Below, piece after piece: positions 25,035-33,676 of a stretch of 64,000 nt of DNA; the first letter of the stretch is position 1, and every line of letters starts with the position of its first letter. A program made the translations under genes and the position numbers. Origin of the DNA: Haliovirga abyssi (GTDB lineage: Bacteria; Fusobacteriota; Fusobacteriia; Fusobacteriales; Haliovirgaceae); assembly GCF_030295325.1 (NCBI RefSeq), contig NZ_AP027059.1:1236637-1300636 (forward strand), written 5' to 3'. Under the pieces are notes generated by a model. That model saw nothing but the letters and a program-made list of their open reading frames with translations. It made no database searches and was not told where the DNA came from.

Positions 25035-25742
25035 GTGAAAAAAGCTATCTATTTATTAACATTATTAATATCTATTTCTATTTTTTTATTTTTGGGATCT
25101 CGTATATTTGTAAAACTTTTTTTTAATGAATATTATGTAATTACTCCATCATTTATTGGTATGAAATATGATGATGCTTTCACACTTTCAAAAAAGATGA
25201 GTTTAAATTTAGTTGTATTAGAAAAAGAATTTTCAAAATATAATAAAGATGTAATATTTGACCAAATACCTAAAATGAATACAAAAGTGAAAAAAAATAG
25301 AGCTATTAAAATTTGGGTTAGTAAAGGTAAAATTGAAAGAAAAGTTCCAAATTTATTTAGAAACGATTTAGCAGAAGTAAAATCACTTTTAATAAAAAAT
25401 GGAATTGAAATTGAAAATGTAAGTTATACACATAGTTCATTACCTTTTAATAGTATTATTGCATGCGATCCAGCTTATGGTACTATTTTAAAAGCTAATC
25501 AAAAAATATCACTTTTAATTAGTTTAAGTCAAAACACAAAAAATGTTTATATGCCTGATATAATTGGGATTAATTTCGAATCTGCTAAAAAAATATTAGA
25601 AAAGAGTAATCTTATAATTGGTAAAACAGAATTTATAAATGACGATTTTGTTGACAATAATATCATTTTAGACTCATCACCTAGAGCAGGAGAAAAATTG
25701 CACCCAGGAAGTGTAGTCAATTTAACAATAAATCAAAAATAA
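25035..25742 (+). CDS. Stand-alone PASTA-domain membrane-anchored protein
   Basis: A 235-residue protein with an N-terminal membrane anchor (about 5-30) followed by three PASTA repeats outside the cell membrane (about 36-94, 104-165, 170-234), each with the pattern (V/M)Px(F/I)xGxxxxxAxxxL and a closing V(N/K)(I/L)xxS stretch. PASTA domains bind muropeptides or lipid II. There is no kinase or transpeptidase domain. The start is GTG, 6 bases after GGAGGA. It occupies the place that the Ser/Thr kinase PrkC holds ahead of rsgA and rpe in Firmicutes, so it may be a remnant sensor part of that kinase. Confidence 0.85.
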   Translation: MKKAIYLLTLLISISIFLFLGSRIFVKLFFNEYYVITPSFIGMKYDDAFTLSKKMSLNLVVLEKEFSKYNKDVIFDQIPKMNTKVKKNRAIKIWVSKGKIERKVPNLFRNDLAEVKSLLIKNGIEIENVSYTHSSLPFNSIIACDPAYGTILKANQKISLLISLSQNTKNVYMPDIIGINFESAKKILEKSNLIIGKTEFINDDFVDNNIILDSSPRAGEKLHPGSVVNLTINQK

Positions 25743-25758
25743 AAAGGAGGCGATATAA

Positions 25759-26649
25759 ATTCAAGGAATTGTTATTAGTAAAATAAAAGGCTTTTATTTT
25801 ATTGATCATAATAATGAAACATATGAATGTAAGTTACGTGGCTATTTAAAAAAAACTAGAAATAAATTAAATTGTGTTGTTGGCGATCTTGTAGAATTTT
25901 CTATTGAGGATAAGGTAATAACAAAAATTATTCCCAGAACAAATTTATTATTACGTCCTTTAGTTGCAAATATAGATAGAATTTTTATTACCTTTGCCGC
26001 TAAAAATCCAAACATAGATTTTAATATGCTTAACCTACTTCTATTAGATTCATTTTATCATAATATAGAACCTATTGTTGTAATCAACAAAATTGATCTA
26101 CTAGATGATATAGAGTTACATGAGCTAAAAAGCAAATTATCATTTTTAGATTTAATAAATATAAATTATTTGCTAGTTTCTTTAGAAAAAAATATAAATT
26201 TAGAAAGATTAAAAAAATTATTTGAAAATGGAATTTCAGCATTTGGCGGTCCTTCCGGTGTAGGTAAATCTTCTATTATTAATATTTTACAAAACAGAGT
26301 TAATCTAGAAATAGGAGAATTAAGCAATAAATTAAAACGGGGTAAACATACTACAAAAGGTGCTACATTATTAAAATTAAATAATAATAATGGATACATC
26401 ATTGATACCCCTGGTTTTTCATCTATGGAGCTACCCAAAATTAAAGATTTAGAAGATTTGAAAAGATTATTTCCAGAGATTGAAAAATATGATTCTTCTT
26501 GTCGTTTTAATGATTGCATCCATATACATGAACCTGATTGTGCTGTAAAAGAAAATGTTCTTAATGGTAATATTTCAGCTACAAGATATGAATTTTATAA
26601 AAAAGTTTATTTAGAATTAAAAACAGAAAGGTGGAATAAATATGATTAA
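25759..26649 (+). CDS. rsgA: Ribosome small-subunit-dependent GTPase A, apparent ATT start
   Basis: Circularly permuted GTPase that checks late 30S assembly. With the start at 25759 it has 296 residues: OB-fold (about 1-65), NKID (110-113), GPSGVGKS (164-171), the G2 threonine region HTTKGAT, DTPG (216-219), and the zinc site C248, C253, H255, C261. No ATG, GTG or TTG occurs in frame before the ATG at 26026, which would delete 89 residues including the whole OB-fold. An in-frame TAA ends at 25758 and AAGGAGG (25744-25750) is 8 bases from ATT, so AUU is the likely start codon. It overlaps rpe by 8 bases. Confidence 0.9.
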   Translation: MQGIVISKIKGFYFIDHNNETYECKLRGYLKKTRNKLNCVVGDLVEFSIEDKVITKIIPRTNLLLRPLVANIDRIFITFAAKNPNIDFNMLNLLLLDSFYHNIEPIVVINKIDLLDDIELHELKSKLSFLDLININYLLVSLEKNINLERLKKLFENGISAFGGPSGVGKSSIINILQNRVNLEIGELSNKLKRGKHTTKGATLLKLNNNNGYIIDTPGFSSMELPKIKDLEDLKRLFPEIEKYDSSCRFNDCIHIHEPDCAVKENVLNGNISATRYEFYKKVYLELKTERWNKYD

Positions 26650-27274
26650 AATAGCTCCTTCAATTTTATCAGCTGATTTCAGTAAACTAGGAGAAGAGGT
26701 AATTCAAATTTCAAAGGCTGGTGCAGATTATATACATATTGATGTTATGGATGGAAATTTTGTTCCTAATATCACATTTGGACCTGCAGTAATAAAATCA
26801 ATAAGAGATAAGAGTGATAAGATATTTGACGTCCATTTAATGATTGATGCTCCAGAAAGATATTTACAAAATTTTTATGATGCTGGTGCAGATATAATTA
26901 CCGTACATGTTGAAGCAACTAAACATTTACATAGAACAATTCAAATGATAAAAAGTCTTGGAATTAAAGCTGGTGTTTCTATAAATCCTGCTACTCCAGT
27001 AGAAATGATAAAATATGTATTAAGTGAAATAGATATGGTCCTTGTAATGAGTGTTAATCCTGGATTTGGCGGACAAAAATTTATTAACTCTTCATTAGAA
27101 AAAATCAAAGAGATAAGAACTTTATCTAAAACTATTGATATCCAAGTAGATGGAGGCATAAATAAAGATACTATTAAGCAATGTATCTCAGCAGGAGCAA
27201 ATATATTTGTGGCAGGATCATATATTTTTTCTGGTGATTATAAAGAAAGAATAAATAGCTTAAAAGAGGTGTAA
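26642..27274 (+). CDS. rpe: Ribulose-phosphate 3-epimerase
   Basis: Interconverts ribulose-5-phosphate and xylulose-5-phosphate in the pentose phosphate pathway. The 210-residue TIM-barrel has [33 protein letters not shown] (metal ligands), [12 protein letters not shown] and [17 protein letters not shown] precedes the ATG inside the end of rsgA. The rsgA-rpe order is also that of many Firmicutes. Confidence 0.97.
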   Translation: MIKIAPSILSADFSKLGEEVIQISKAGADYIHIDVMDGNFVPNITFGPAVIKSIRDKSDKIFDVHLMIDAPERYLQNFYDAGADIITVHVEATKHLHRTIQMIKSLGIKAGVSINPATPVEMIKYVLSEIDMVLVMSVNPGFGGQKFINSSLEKIKEIRTLSKTIDIQVDGGINKDTIKQCISAGANIFVAGSYIFSGDYKERINSLKEV

Positions 27275-27275
27275 T

Positions 27276-27953
27276 ATGAAAACTAAAATTGTAAATGAAC
27301 TCTTAGAAGAATTTTATAAAGTATTTTATGAAATTGAAGAATTAAGCTTAAAACAAGGGATAAAAACTTTAACAACTACAGAACTTCACATTATAGAGGC
27401 GATTGGAACAAATTCATTAACCATGAATCAATTATCCGATAAACTTGGAATAACAATGGGAACAGCTACTGTAGCTATTAATAAATTATTAAAAAAAGAA
27501 TTTATTAATAGAAATAGATGTGAACATGATAGAAGAAAAGTATATGTATCTTTAACTAAAACAGGTATAGATGCATTAAAATATCACCAAAATTTTCATA
27601 AAATTATTATATCTAACATTACAAAAGAATTAAGTTCAGAAGAACTTGAAAATTTTATTAATAGCTTTAATAAAATTTTAGGGAATTTAAAAAAACAATT
27701 TGAAAATATAAAACCAGATTCAATAGATAATTTTGATATTAACTCTGATTTAATAATTAGCGACGTAAAAGGAAGCTCTGCTCTAAAAACTTTTTTTAAA
27801 GAAAAAAATATTTCTGCTGGAAATAATTTGAAAATTTTAAACAAAACAGATAAAAGTATTGAATTGTTGATAAATAATGATAATAAAATGACGTTAGATA
27901 TTTTAGACTCAAAAAATATCTTTGCAATAAATAATCAATTTAAAAAAATATAA
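27276..27953 (+). CDS. MarR-family regulator with a FeoA-like C-terminal domain
   Basis: A 225-residue protein. Residues about 28-140 form a MarR winged helix (TTTELHIIEAIG, LTMNQLSDKLGITMGTATVAINKLLKKEFINR with the wing CEHDRRKVYVSLT). MarR proteins are usually about 145 residues; this one has about 70 more, in which LIISDVKGSSALKTFFKEKNIS ... LKILNKTDKSIELLI resembles an SH3-like FeoA/DtxR-C domain. It follows rpe by one base and ends the operon. Target unknown. The MarR part is sure; the C-terminal call is tentative. Confidence 0.8.
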   Translation: MKTKIVNELLEEFYKVFYEIEELSLKQGIKTLTTTELHIIEAIGTNSLTMNQLSDKLGITMGTATVAINKLLKKEFINRNRCEHDRRKVYVSLTKTGIDALKYHQNFHKIIISNITKELSSEELENFINSFNKILGNLKKQFENIKPDSIDNFDINSDLIISDVKGSSALKTFFKEKNISAGNNLKILNKTDKSIELLINNDNKMTLDILDSKNIFAINNQFKKI

Positions 27954-28013
27954 CAGGATATAATTTGATTTATAAAATACAGAATCTATTTTTTTCTGTT
28001 AAAAAAAATTAAG

Positions 28014-28041
28014 AAAGGGTCAATATGGAAGTTGACCCTTT
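28014..28041. terminator. Bidirectional terminator between convergent marR and the DMT transporter gene
   Basis: Perfect 10-base arms AAAGGGTCAA (28014-28023) and TTGACCCTTT (28032-28041) with an 8-base loop; T-rich sequence follows, best on the minus strand (TTAATTTTTTTT). Confidence 0.8.
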
Positions 28042-28060
28042 TAGTTTATAATCTGTTTTT

Positions 28061-28948
28061 TTATTTTTTATAATTTATATAAAATTTCTTTATTTTTTCT
28101 AATCTCATTTCTGATAAAATCATTGCAGAAACAATAAAACTTCCTCCTATAATTCCACTTATTTTAAAAGTTTCTCCTCCTAATGTCCAAGAAAAAATAG
28201 CAGCAAAAACTGGCTCTAAAGAAAAAATAACAGCTACTTTTAAAGAACTTGTAAATTTTTGTGCTTCTAATTGCACTACAAATGCTGTTATGGTCGGAAA
28301 AATAGCTAAAAATAAAATTACATTTATTGATGACCTAGATAATCCTGACAACGGATATTTTGCAAATAATGAAAAAATAATGCTAAATATTCCTACAAAA
28401 AAAAATTGTTGAAAATTTAATAAATAAGGGTTATTTTTCTTTTTCATTATTTTACCAGCAAATAAAAGGTGTAAAGAATATGCTACTGCTGCTCCTAACG
28501 TAAATATATCTCCAATATTAATTTCTTTTAGCCCACCAGTTAATATCCATAATCCAATTGTAGCCAATATAACTGAAATTAATTTCATAAATGATGGAAA
28601 CTCTTTAAAAATTAAATATGAAAATAACGGAACAAAAACTATAAATAATCCTGTGATAAAACCTGAGTTGGAAGCTGTTGTATATTTTAATCCAACTGTT
28701 TGTGGTACATATAATAGCCATAATAAAATTCCTAATAGTAATCCTGATTTAATATTGTGAAATATATTAATTTTTTTTATTATTAAATATGGCAATATTA
28801 TAAATGAAGCTAATAAAAATCTATATCCAACTAGAACAACTGGATTTAACGCTCCTAAACTATCTTTTACTAAATAAAATGTTGCTCCCCATATTGCAGC
28901 TGAATATATAAGCCCAGTATCAGCTAAAAATATTTTTTTCTTGTTCAT
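28061..28948 (-). CDS. EamA-family (DMT superfamily) exporter
   Basis: A 295-residue membrane protein with about ten hydrophobic helices arranged as two EamA repeats; repeat 1 begins LIYSAAIWGATFYLVKDSLG and has PVVLVGYRFLLAS, repeat 2 begins IFTLGAAVAYSLHLLFAGKIMKK. Such proteins export metabolites such as amino acids or act as exchangers; the substrate cannot be read. It is the last gene of the minus-strand series beginning with the signalling genes upstream. Confidence 0.85.
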   Translation of the reverse strand: MNKKKIFLADTGLIYSAAIWGATFYLVKDSLGALNPVVLVGYRFLLASFIILPYLIIKKINIFHNIKSGLLLGILLWLLYVPQTVGLKYTTASNSGFITGLFIVFVPLFSYLIFKEFPSFMKLISVILATIGLWILTGGLKEINIGDIFTLGAAVAYSLHLLFAGKIMKKKNNPYLLNFQQFFFVGIFSIIFSLFAKYPLSGLSRSSINVILFLAIFPTITAFVVQLEAQKFTSSLKVAVIFSLEPVFAAIFSWTLGGETFKISGIIGGSFIVSAMILSEMRLEKIKKFYINYKK

Positions 28949-28995
28949 CCAATTCTCCTTATATTTATTTTAGAAATATTTAAAAAATAATTTCC

Positions 28996-29706
28996 TTATA
29001 TTCTTAATAAATCTATTATTTCTCCTTCAATATTAGTATATGTAGCTCCTATATTTTTTATTAATTTTGGAGAATAATTTGTATGGATATAATATGAATC
29101 TATCCCTATATTATTAGCTCCTTTTATATCTGTAGTATAGTCATTTCCAATCATTATACTACTTTTTTTATCAAGCTTTTCTTTTTTTATTAAATAATTA
29201 TAAAATTTTTCATCTGGTTTACAAATATTAATATCAGATGAAAAATATATTCCATTAAAATATTTATATATATCAAAATATTTTAACTCTGAAATCGAAA
29301 AACTTCTTTGCCCATTAGATAAAAGAAATATTTTCTTTTTTCTTTTTTTTAGTTCTTTTAATAATTCTAAAACTCCATCATATAAACTTATTTTTCTACT
29401 TGAAAGAATCCTAAATAATAATGATGTTTCTGAAACCAATTTTTTTGTTGCTTTTTTCCCTTTCATAAAATATAATTTTTCAAAAACTTTTAAAATTTCT
29501 ATATCTGGATATTTTGTAAATTTTAAACTATTTTTTATCTCTTTACCTGCTTCTTCTTTATAATTTTTTTTTAACTCATCAAATTTATACTTAGCTCCAT
29601 TATAACTATAAAACAAAGATAATTTTTCCCATAGTTCTTTATTTTCTTCATCTGTCTCCAAATCAATTAAAGTCCCATACAAATCAAAAATATAATTTTT
29701 ATACAT
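28996..29706 (-). CDS. HAD-superfamily hydrolase
   Basis: A 236-residue HAD protein with motif I FDLYGTLID (Asp8 nucleophile), motif II LLSNGQRS, a conserved Lys in CKPDEKFY and motif IV GNDYTTDIKGANNIG. The residue two after the nucleophile is Tyr instead of the usual Asp acid/base of HAD phosphatases, a pattern shared with haloacid dehalogenases and some uncharacterised Firmicutes enzymes. Phosphatase activity is therefore not certain. It lies 17 bases after the sensor kinase gene. Confidence 0.82.
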   Translation of the reverse strand: MYKNYIFDLYGTLIDLETDEENKELWEKLSLFYSYNGAKYKFDELKKNYKEEAGKEIKNSLKFTKYPDIEILKVFEKLYFMKGKKATKKLVSETSLLFRILSSRKISLYDGVLELLKELKKRKKKIFLLSNGQRSFSISELKYFDIYKYFNGIYFSSDINICKPDEKFYNYLIKKEKLDKKSSIMIGNDYTTDIKGANNIGIDSYYIHTNYSPKLIKNIGATYTNIEGEIIDLLRI

Positions 29707-29723
29707 TCTATTCTTCTCCTTCT

Positions 29724-31640
29724 TTAATTTTTACTACTTTCAGATAATGTCAAAATAAATGATATTTTTGTCCCAACTCCTATTTTAGAATCTATTTTCA
29801 ATTCTTCGCCATGTGCTTCAACTATTTTCTTTACTACGTATAATCCTAATCCTTTTAATTTCTCTCTCTCTCCAAACATTTTGTAACTTTTTTCAAATGA
29901 ATCAAATATTAAACTATACATCTCTTTTTTTATACCAACTCCAGTATCAGAAATAGATATCTCTATCCTATTTTTATCCTTTAAAATATTATAACTAATC
30001 TCTACATTCCCTTTTTTTGTGAATTTTATACTATTTTCAATTAAATTATAAAATATTTTTTTTACACGAACTTTATCTCCACGTACGTATATATCTTCAG
30101 TTATATTATTAGAAATCTCTAAGTTTTTATTTAACGCATAAACGTTTAAATTTTTTATTTCATTATCTACTATATTTTTAATATTAAAATCTTCAATATC
30201 TAATTTTATTTTATTTTTTTTTAATTTAGAAAGCTCTAATACATCATTTGTTGTATTCATAAGCTTGTTTATATTAGCGTAAATCATTTTCAAGTTATAT
30301 TCTTGTTCTTTTGTTAATTGTCCTATTACCTTATTAAATAAAACTTCTATTATTGCCAATGTATTTTCAAGATTAGAAATCAATTCATAAGATGTCCTTT
30401 CTAAAAATGAATCTTTTTCACTTCCTAACTCTTTTAATTCATTTATTTTATTCTCCAATTTTATATGTATCTCTTTTAGCTCATTATTATTTAATTGTAT
30501 ATCTTTGTAATTATTTTGAATTTCTTGCATCATCTCTAAAATAACTATTTTTATTTGTTCTAATTCATTTTTTTTAATATTATTTTCAAACATCTTTATG
30601 TTACCTATTCCAGATATTTTAAAGTTTTTTATAACAGCCAGAATTTCATTTAAAGGAGATATTAATTCCTTATAAAAAAATAAAAATAAAAAATATGTTT
30701 CAATTACTATTGTTATTATTAAAATAATTAATACTATCCAAATTATTTTTTTTAATTCGCTTGTTATATTATTAGTAGGTATTGCCGAAACTAAACTCCA
30801 TGAATTACCAGAAAAATTTACCATATACACTACATATTTTCCATTATGAATATGTACATATGAATTTTCTTTTGTTTTTAATACGTTAACTTTTTTTAAA
30901 ATATTTTTAAAATTATCTTTTTTTGAAATCTCGTCTAAATTTTTATAAAATTTTATTTTATTAGACTGTTCTCCACAAACAATCATTTTGCCACTATTAT
31001 TTATAATAAAACTTTTTGAATTTTTTCCATAAAAAGTTTTATTTATAAATTTAGTGAAAAATTCCATTCTTAAAAGAATTTTCATAACGAAATCTGGCTT
31101 TTTTCCATTTGAAAAATAGAATGCTTTCCCTACAACTATTGTAGGCCAATTTATATTATCATAATCGCTTATATCATTTGGTAGTCCATAATAAAATCCG
31201 CCATTTTTGCTTAAACTATTTTTATTCCATTCTTCACTTTTAAATTTAGGATTATATTTAACATCTCCGTATGAGAAAAAATTATTATTTTTATAACTAT
31301 ACACACTAATTGAAGAGATTATATCTCCTTCTGATGTTACTATATTTTTTAACATATTTCTAATATATCTAGAGTCTTCCGCTTTATTATTCTTTTTTAA
31401 TATAATATCTCTAGCTTTAATATCATTATTTAATAAGACAATAACACTTTCTACAGAAGATAACTTATTATCTAAATCGCTTTTTATCTGTAGCAATAAT
31501 TGTTCTCGATTATTATTCATTTGAGTTTCTATTATTCCTGTAGAAATTTTAATTGAAACTATTGTAATAAATATAGAAGGAATTATAATAAACAGTGCGC
31601 TAAAAACAACTATTTTTTCCCTTAAAGTTAATTTTTTCAT
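29724..31640 (-). CDS. Membrane sensor with histidine-kinase fold but no phospho-acceptor histidine
   Basis: A 638-residue inner-membrane protein: helix 1 (about 9-31), a periplasmic Cache-like sensor (about 32-295), helix 2 (about 298-322), a coiled coil (about 355-410), then kinase core. At the place of the H-box (normally SHELRTP) the sequence is SYELISN, with Tyr418 where His should be. The ATPase domain is intact: N-box YNLIENSIKF (Asn536), G1 DTGVG (565-569), G2 GLGL (597-600). It may bind ATP and signal allosterically or phosphorylate another way. It follows the orphan solute-binding lipoprotein by 12 bases, a likely co-receptor. Confidence 0.8.
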   Translation of the reverse strand: MKKLTLREKIVVFSALFIIIPSIFITIVSIKISTGIIETQMNNNREQLLLQIKSDLDNKLSSVESVIVLLNNDIKARDIILKKNNKAEDSRYIRNMLKNIVTSEGDIISSISVYSYKNNNFFSYGDVKYNPKFKSEEWNKNSLSKNGGFYYGLPNDISDYDNINWPTIVVGKAFYFSNGKKPDFVMKILLRMEFFTKFINKTFYGKNSKSFIINNSGKMIVCGEQSNKIKFYKNLDEISKKDNFKNILKKVNVLKTKENSYVHIHNGKYVVYMVNFSGNSWSLVSAIPTNNITSELKKIIWIVLIILIITIVIETYFLFLFFYKELISPLNEILAVIKNFKISGIGNIKMFENNIKKNELEQIKIVILEMMQEIQNNYKDIQLNNNELKEIHIKLENKINELKELGSEKDSFLERTSYELISNLENTLAIIEVLFNKVIGQLTKEQEYNLKMIYANINKLMNTTNDVLELSKLKKNKIKLDIEDFNIKNIVDNEIKNLNVYALNKNLEISNNITEDIYVRGDKVRVKKIFYNLIENSIKFTKKGNVEISYNILKDKNRIEISISDTGVGIKKEMYSLIFDSFEKSYKMFGEREKLKGLGLYVVKKIVEAHGEELKIDSKIGVGTKISFILTLSESSKN

Positions 31641-31652
31641 AATAATCTTCTC

Positions 31653-32903
31653 CTATTTTGATTTTATGGCATCTTTTATTTTCATTTCCATATTCTTTAA
31701 AGATTGATCTATTGTTTCTTCATTATTTATAACTTTTAATATCTCAATCTGCATAATTTCAGATACCTTTGGATACACAGGAGATACTGGTCTTGGAACA
31801 GCTGCTTTTAATGCTTTTAAAAATTCAGGATTTTTAAAATATGGATATAATTCTGTTAATCCTTTATCTCTGTATAATGGTATATATGTTGGGGAAACTC
31901 CATTTTTTATGGCTCTAATTTTTTCCCCTTCCTCACTTGCTAAAAATTTCAAAAATTCCCATGCTTCTTCTTTATGCTTCGTACTTTTGTTTATCATTCC
32001 AACCCATCCACCTAAAACTGCTGCAGATTTTTTATCTCCTTTTGGCAAAGGTGATATTCCAATTTTACCTTTCAAATCTGTTTTTAAAGATTCGCTCCAT
32101 AGATATGGCCAATTCCTAGAGAAAACAGATTTCCCACCTAAAAAATTATTCTCACTTTCTTTTTCTTTATAATTTTTAATATCTTTTGGAACAAAATCAG
32201 ATTTTTCTATTTCCATAAATTTTTCAAATCCTCTTTTTGCTTCTTTGCTATCTATAACTACATTTTCGTTTGAATCTAAAACTTCTCCTCCATAAGAATA
32301 AATATATTCTAAAAAGTTACATATTAACCCTTCATATGAATAGCATTGAAAATCATATCCATCGACAGTTCCTTTTTTACCTTTATATCTTTTAGCCATT
32401 TCTATTAGCTCATCCCAACTCTTTGGTGGGGTAGCAACTATATCTTTCCTATAAAATAACATTCCAGCATCTATAAATATTGGTAATCCCCAAATTTTAT
32501 TTTTATAATATGTAGCCTTTAAACTTCCTTCTATATAATTTGATAAATTTATATTATCCCTTTTGATATAATCATCTATATCTAATATATATCCTTTTTG
32601 AGCCATTTCTGCGACCCATACAACATCGCCCAAAAACAAGTCAATATCATGACTTCTTCTTGATAATATTGTTTCATATTTATCATGTACTTCATTCGTT
32701 GTACCTGATAAATTCAAATGAACAACCTCTATTTTATTTTGAATAGCATTAAATCTTTTTATTACTTCTTCTGTTGCTGGAATTGGATACATATTACTTG
32801 CATAAATTATTTTTATCTTTTTTACTTGAGCTTTCTTTTTTCTACATCCATTTATTCCAATTAGTATTCCTAAGATTAAAATATACACCACATATTTTTT
32901 CAT
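31653..32903 (-). CDS. Extracellular solute-binding lipoprotein (family 1, sugar type)
   Basis: A 416-residue lipoprotein (lipobox GINGC, Cys20) of the ABC-transporter family 1 binding-protein fold: TEEVIKRFNAIQNKIEVV, DLFLGDVVWVAEMAQKG, GLPIFIDAGMLFYRKD, PPKSWDELIEMAKR and the C-terminal EEAWEFLKFLASEEG. These bind sugars or oligosaccharides. No permease or ATPase gene is next to it; the neighbour is a sensor kinase-like gene 12 bases downstream. It is therefore more likely a sensing partner than part of a local transporter, although it could serve a transporter encoded elsewhere. Confidence 0.85.
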   Translation of the reverse strand: MKKYVVYILILGILIGINGCRKKKAQVKKIKIIYASNMYPIPATEEVIKRFNAIQNKIEVVHLNLSGTTNEVHDKYETILSRRSHDIDLFLGDVVWVAEMAQKGYILDIDDYIKRDNINLSNYIEGSLKATYYKNKIWGLPIFIDAGMLFYRKDIVATPPKSWDELIEMAKRYKGKKGTVDGYDFQCYSYEGLICNFLEYIYSYGGEVLDSNENVVIDSKEAKRGFEKFMEIEKSDFVPKDIKNYKEKESENNFLGGKSVFSRNWPYLWSESLKTDLKGKIGISPLPKGDKKSAAVLGGWVGMINKSTKHKEEAWEFLKFLASEEGEKIRAIKNGVSPTYIPLYRDKGLTELYPYFKNPEFLKALKAAVPRPVSPVYPKVSEIMQIEILKVINNEETIDQSLKNMEMKIKDAIKSK

Positions 32904-32943
32904 TTTTATCCCTCCTAATTATTTATGAAATGTAGATATCCAT

Positions 32944-33639
32944 TCAGTTTCTGTTTAATACAACTTCTGACGGAACAAAACTTTTTTCTTCTAATGACAT
33001 TTTTACTATCAATTCTGCAATTTCTTCTGGGTTCATAAATTTTGATACATTCACATCTGTTTCTTTCCAAAATTCTGTATTCATCCCTCCTGGAAAAAAT
33101 GTAATTATATTTATATTAGAATTTTTTAATTCTTCTTCTAACGATTTTATAAATCCACGAGCTCCCCACTTTGAAGCACAATATATTGACTCATTTGCTT
33201 TCCCTTTTATTGCTGCTGTTGATAATACACTAATAATTTTTGATTTTTTTTTATTATTCCTTAAAAACTTTATCATATGGGATGTCATTAAAATTAATCC
33301 TATTAAATTTGAATTTAAAACTTTTTCAATATCTGTTTTTAAAATTTTATCTACAGCTCCAAAAATTCCAACTCCTGCTACATTAAATAAATTTTCAATT
33401 ATAAAATTATTTTCAATTATAAAATTTTCAAGTTTTTTTATATCTTCTTCATTTGAAATATCCATTTGATATGAATAAATTTTAACATTATTATTTTCTT
33501 TTTCTAACGTTTTTTTAATTTTTTCTAATCTTTCTCCATTCCTGCCAATAATAATTATATTTTTATTATTTTTAACTAACTTCTTTGACATTTCTAATCC
33601 TAATCCCGATGTTCCCCCAGTAATTATTGATATATTCAT
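32944..33639 (-). CDS. Short-chain dehydrogenase/reductase
   Basis: A 231-residue classical SDR: nucleotide-binding TGGTSGLGLEM (about 8-18), NVAGVGIFG, catalytic Ser region VLSTAAIKG and the YCASK active site (about 152-156). NADP or NAD oxidoreductase of unknown substrate. It is somewhat shorter than typical (about 250). It lies between the beta-barrel gene and the solute-binding protein with 37-40 base gaps. Confidence 0.88.
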   Translation of the reverse strand: MNISIITGGTSGLGLEMSKKLVKNNKNIIIIGRNGERLEKIKKTLEKENNNVKIYSYQMDISNEEDIKKLENFIIENNFIIENLFNVAGVGIFGAVDKILKTDIEKVLNSNLIGLILMTSHMIKFLRNNKKKSKIISVLSTAAIKGKANESIYCASKWGARGFIKSLEEELKNSNINIITFFPGGMNTEFWKETDVNVSKFMNPEEIAELIVKMSLEEKSFVPSEVVLNRN

Positions 33640-33676
33640 ATTATCCCCTTATATATATATATTACTTTCTTCTGAT

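Noticed and set aside
26026-26649. rsgA starting at the ATG at 26026
   Set aside because: Would remove the OB-fold and 89 residues, has no ribosome-binding site, while AAGGAGG sits before the ATT at 25759.
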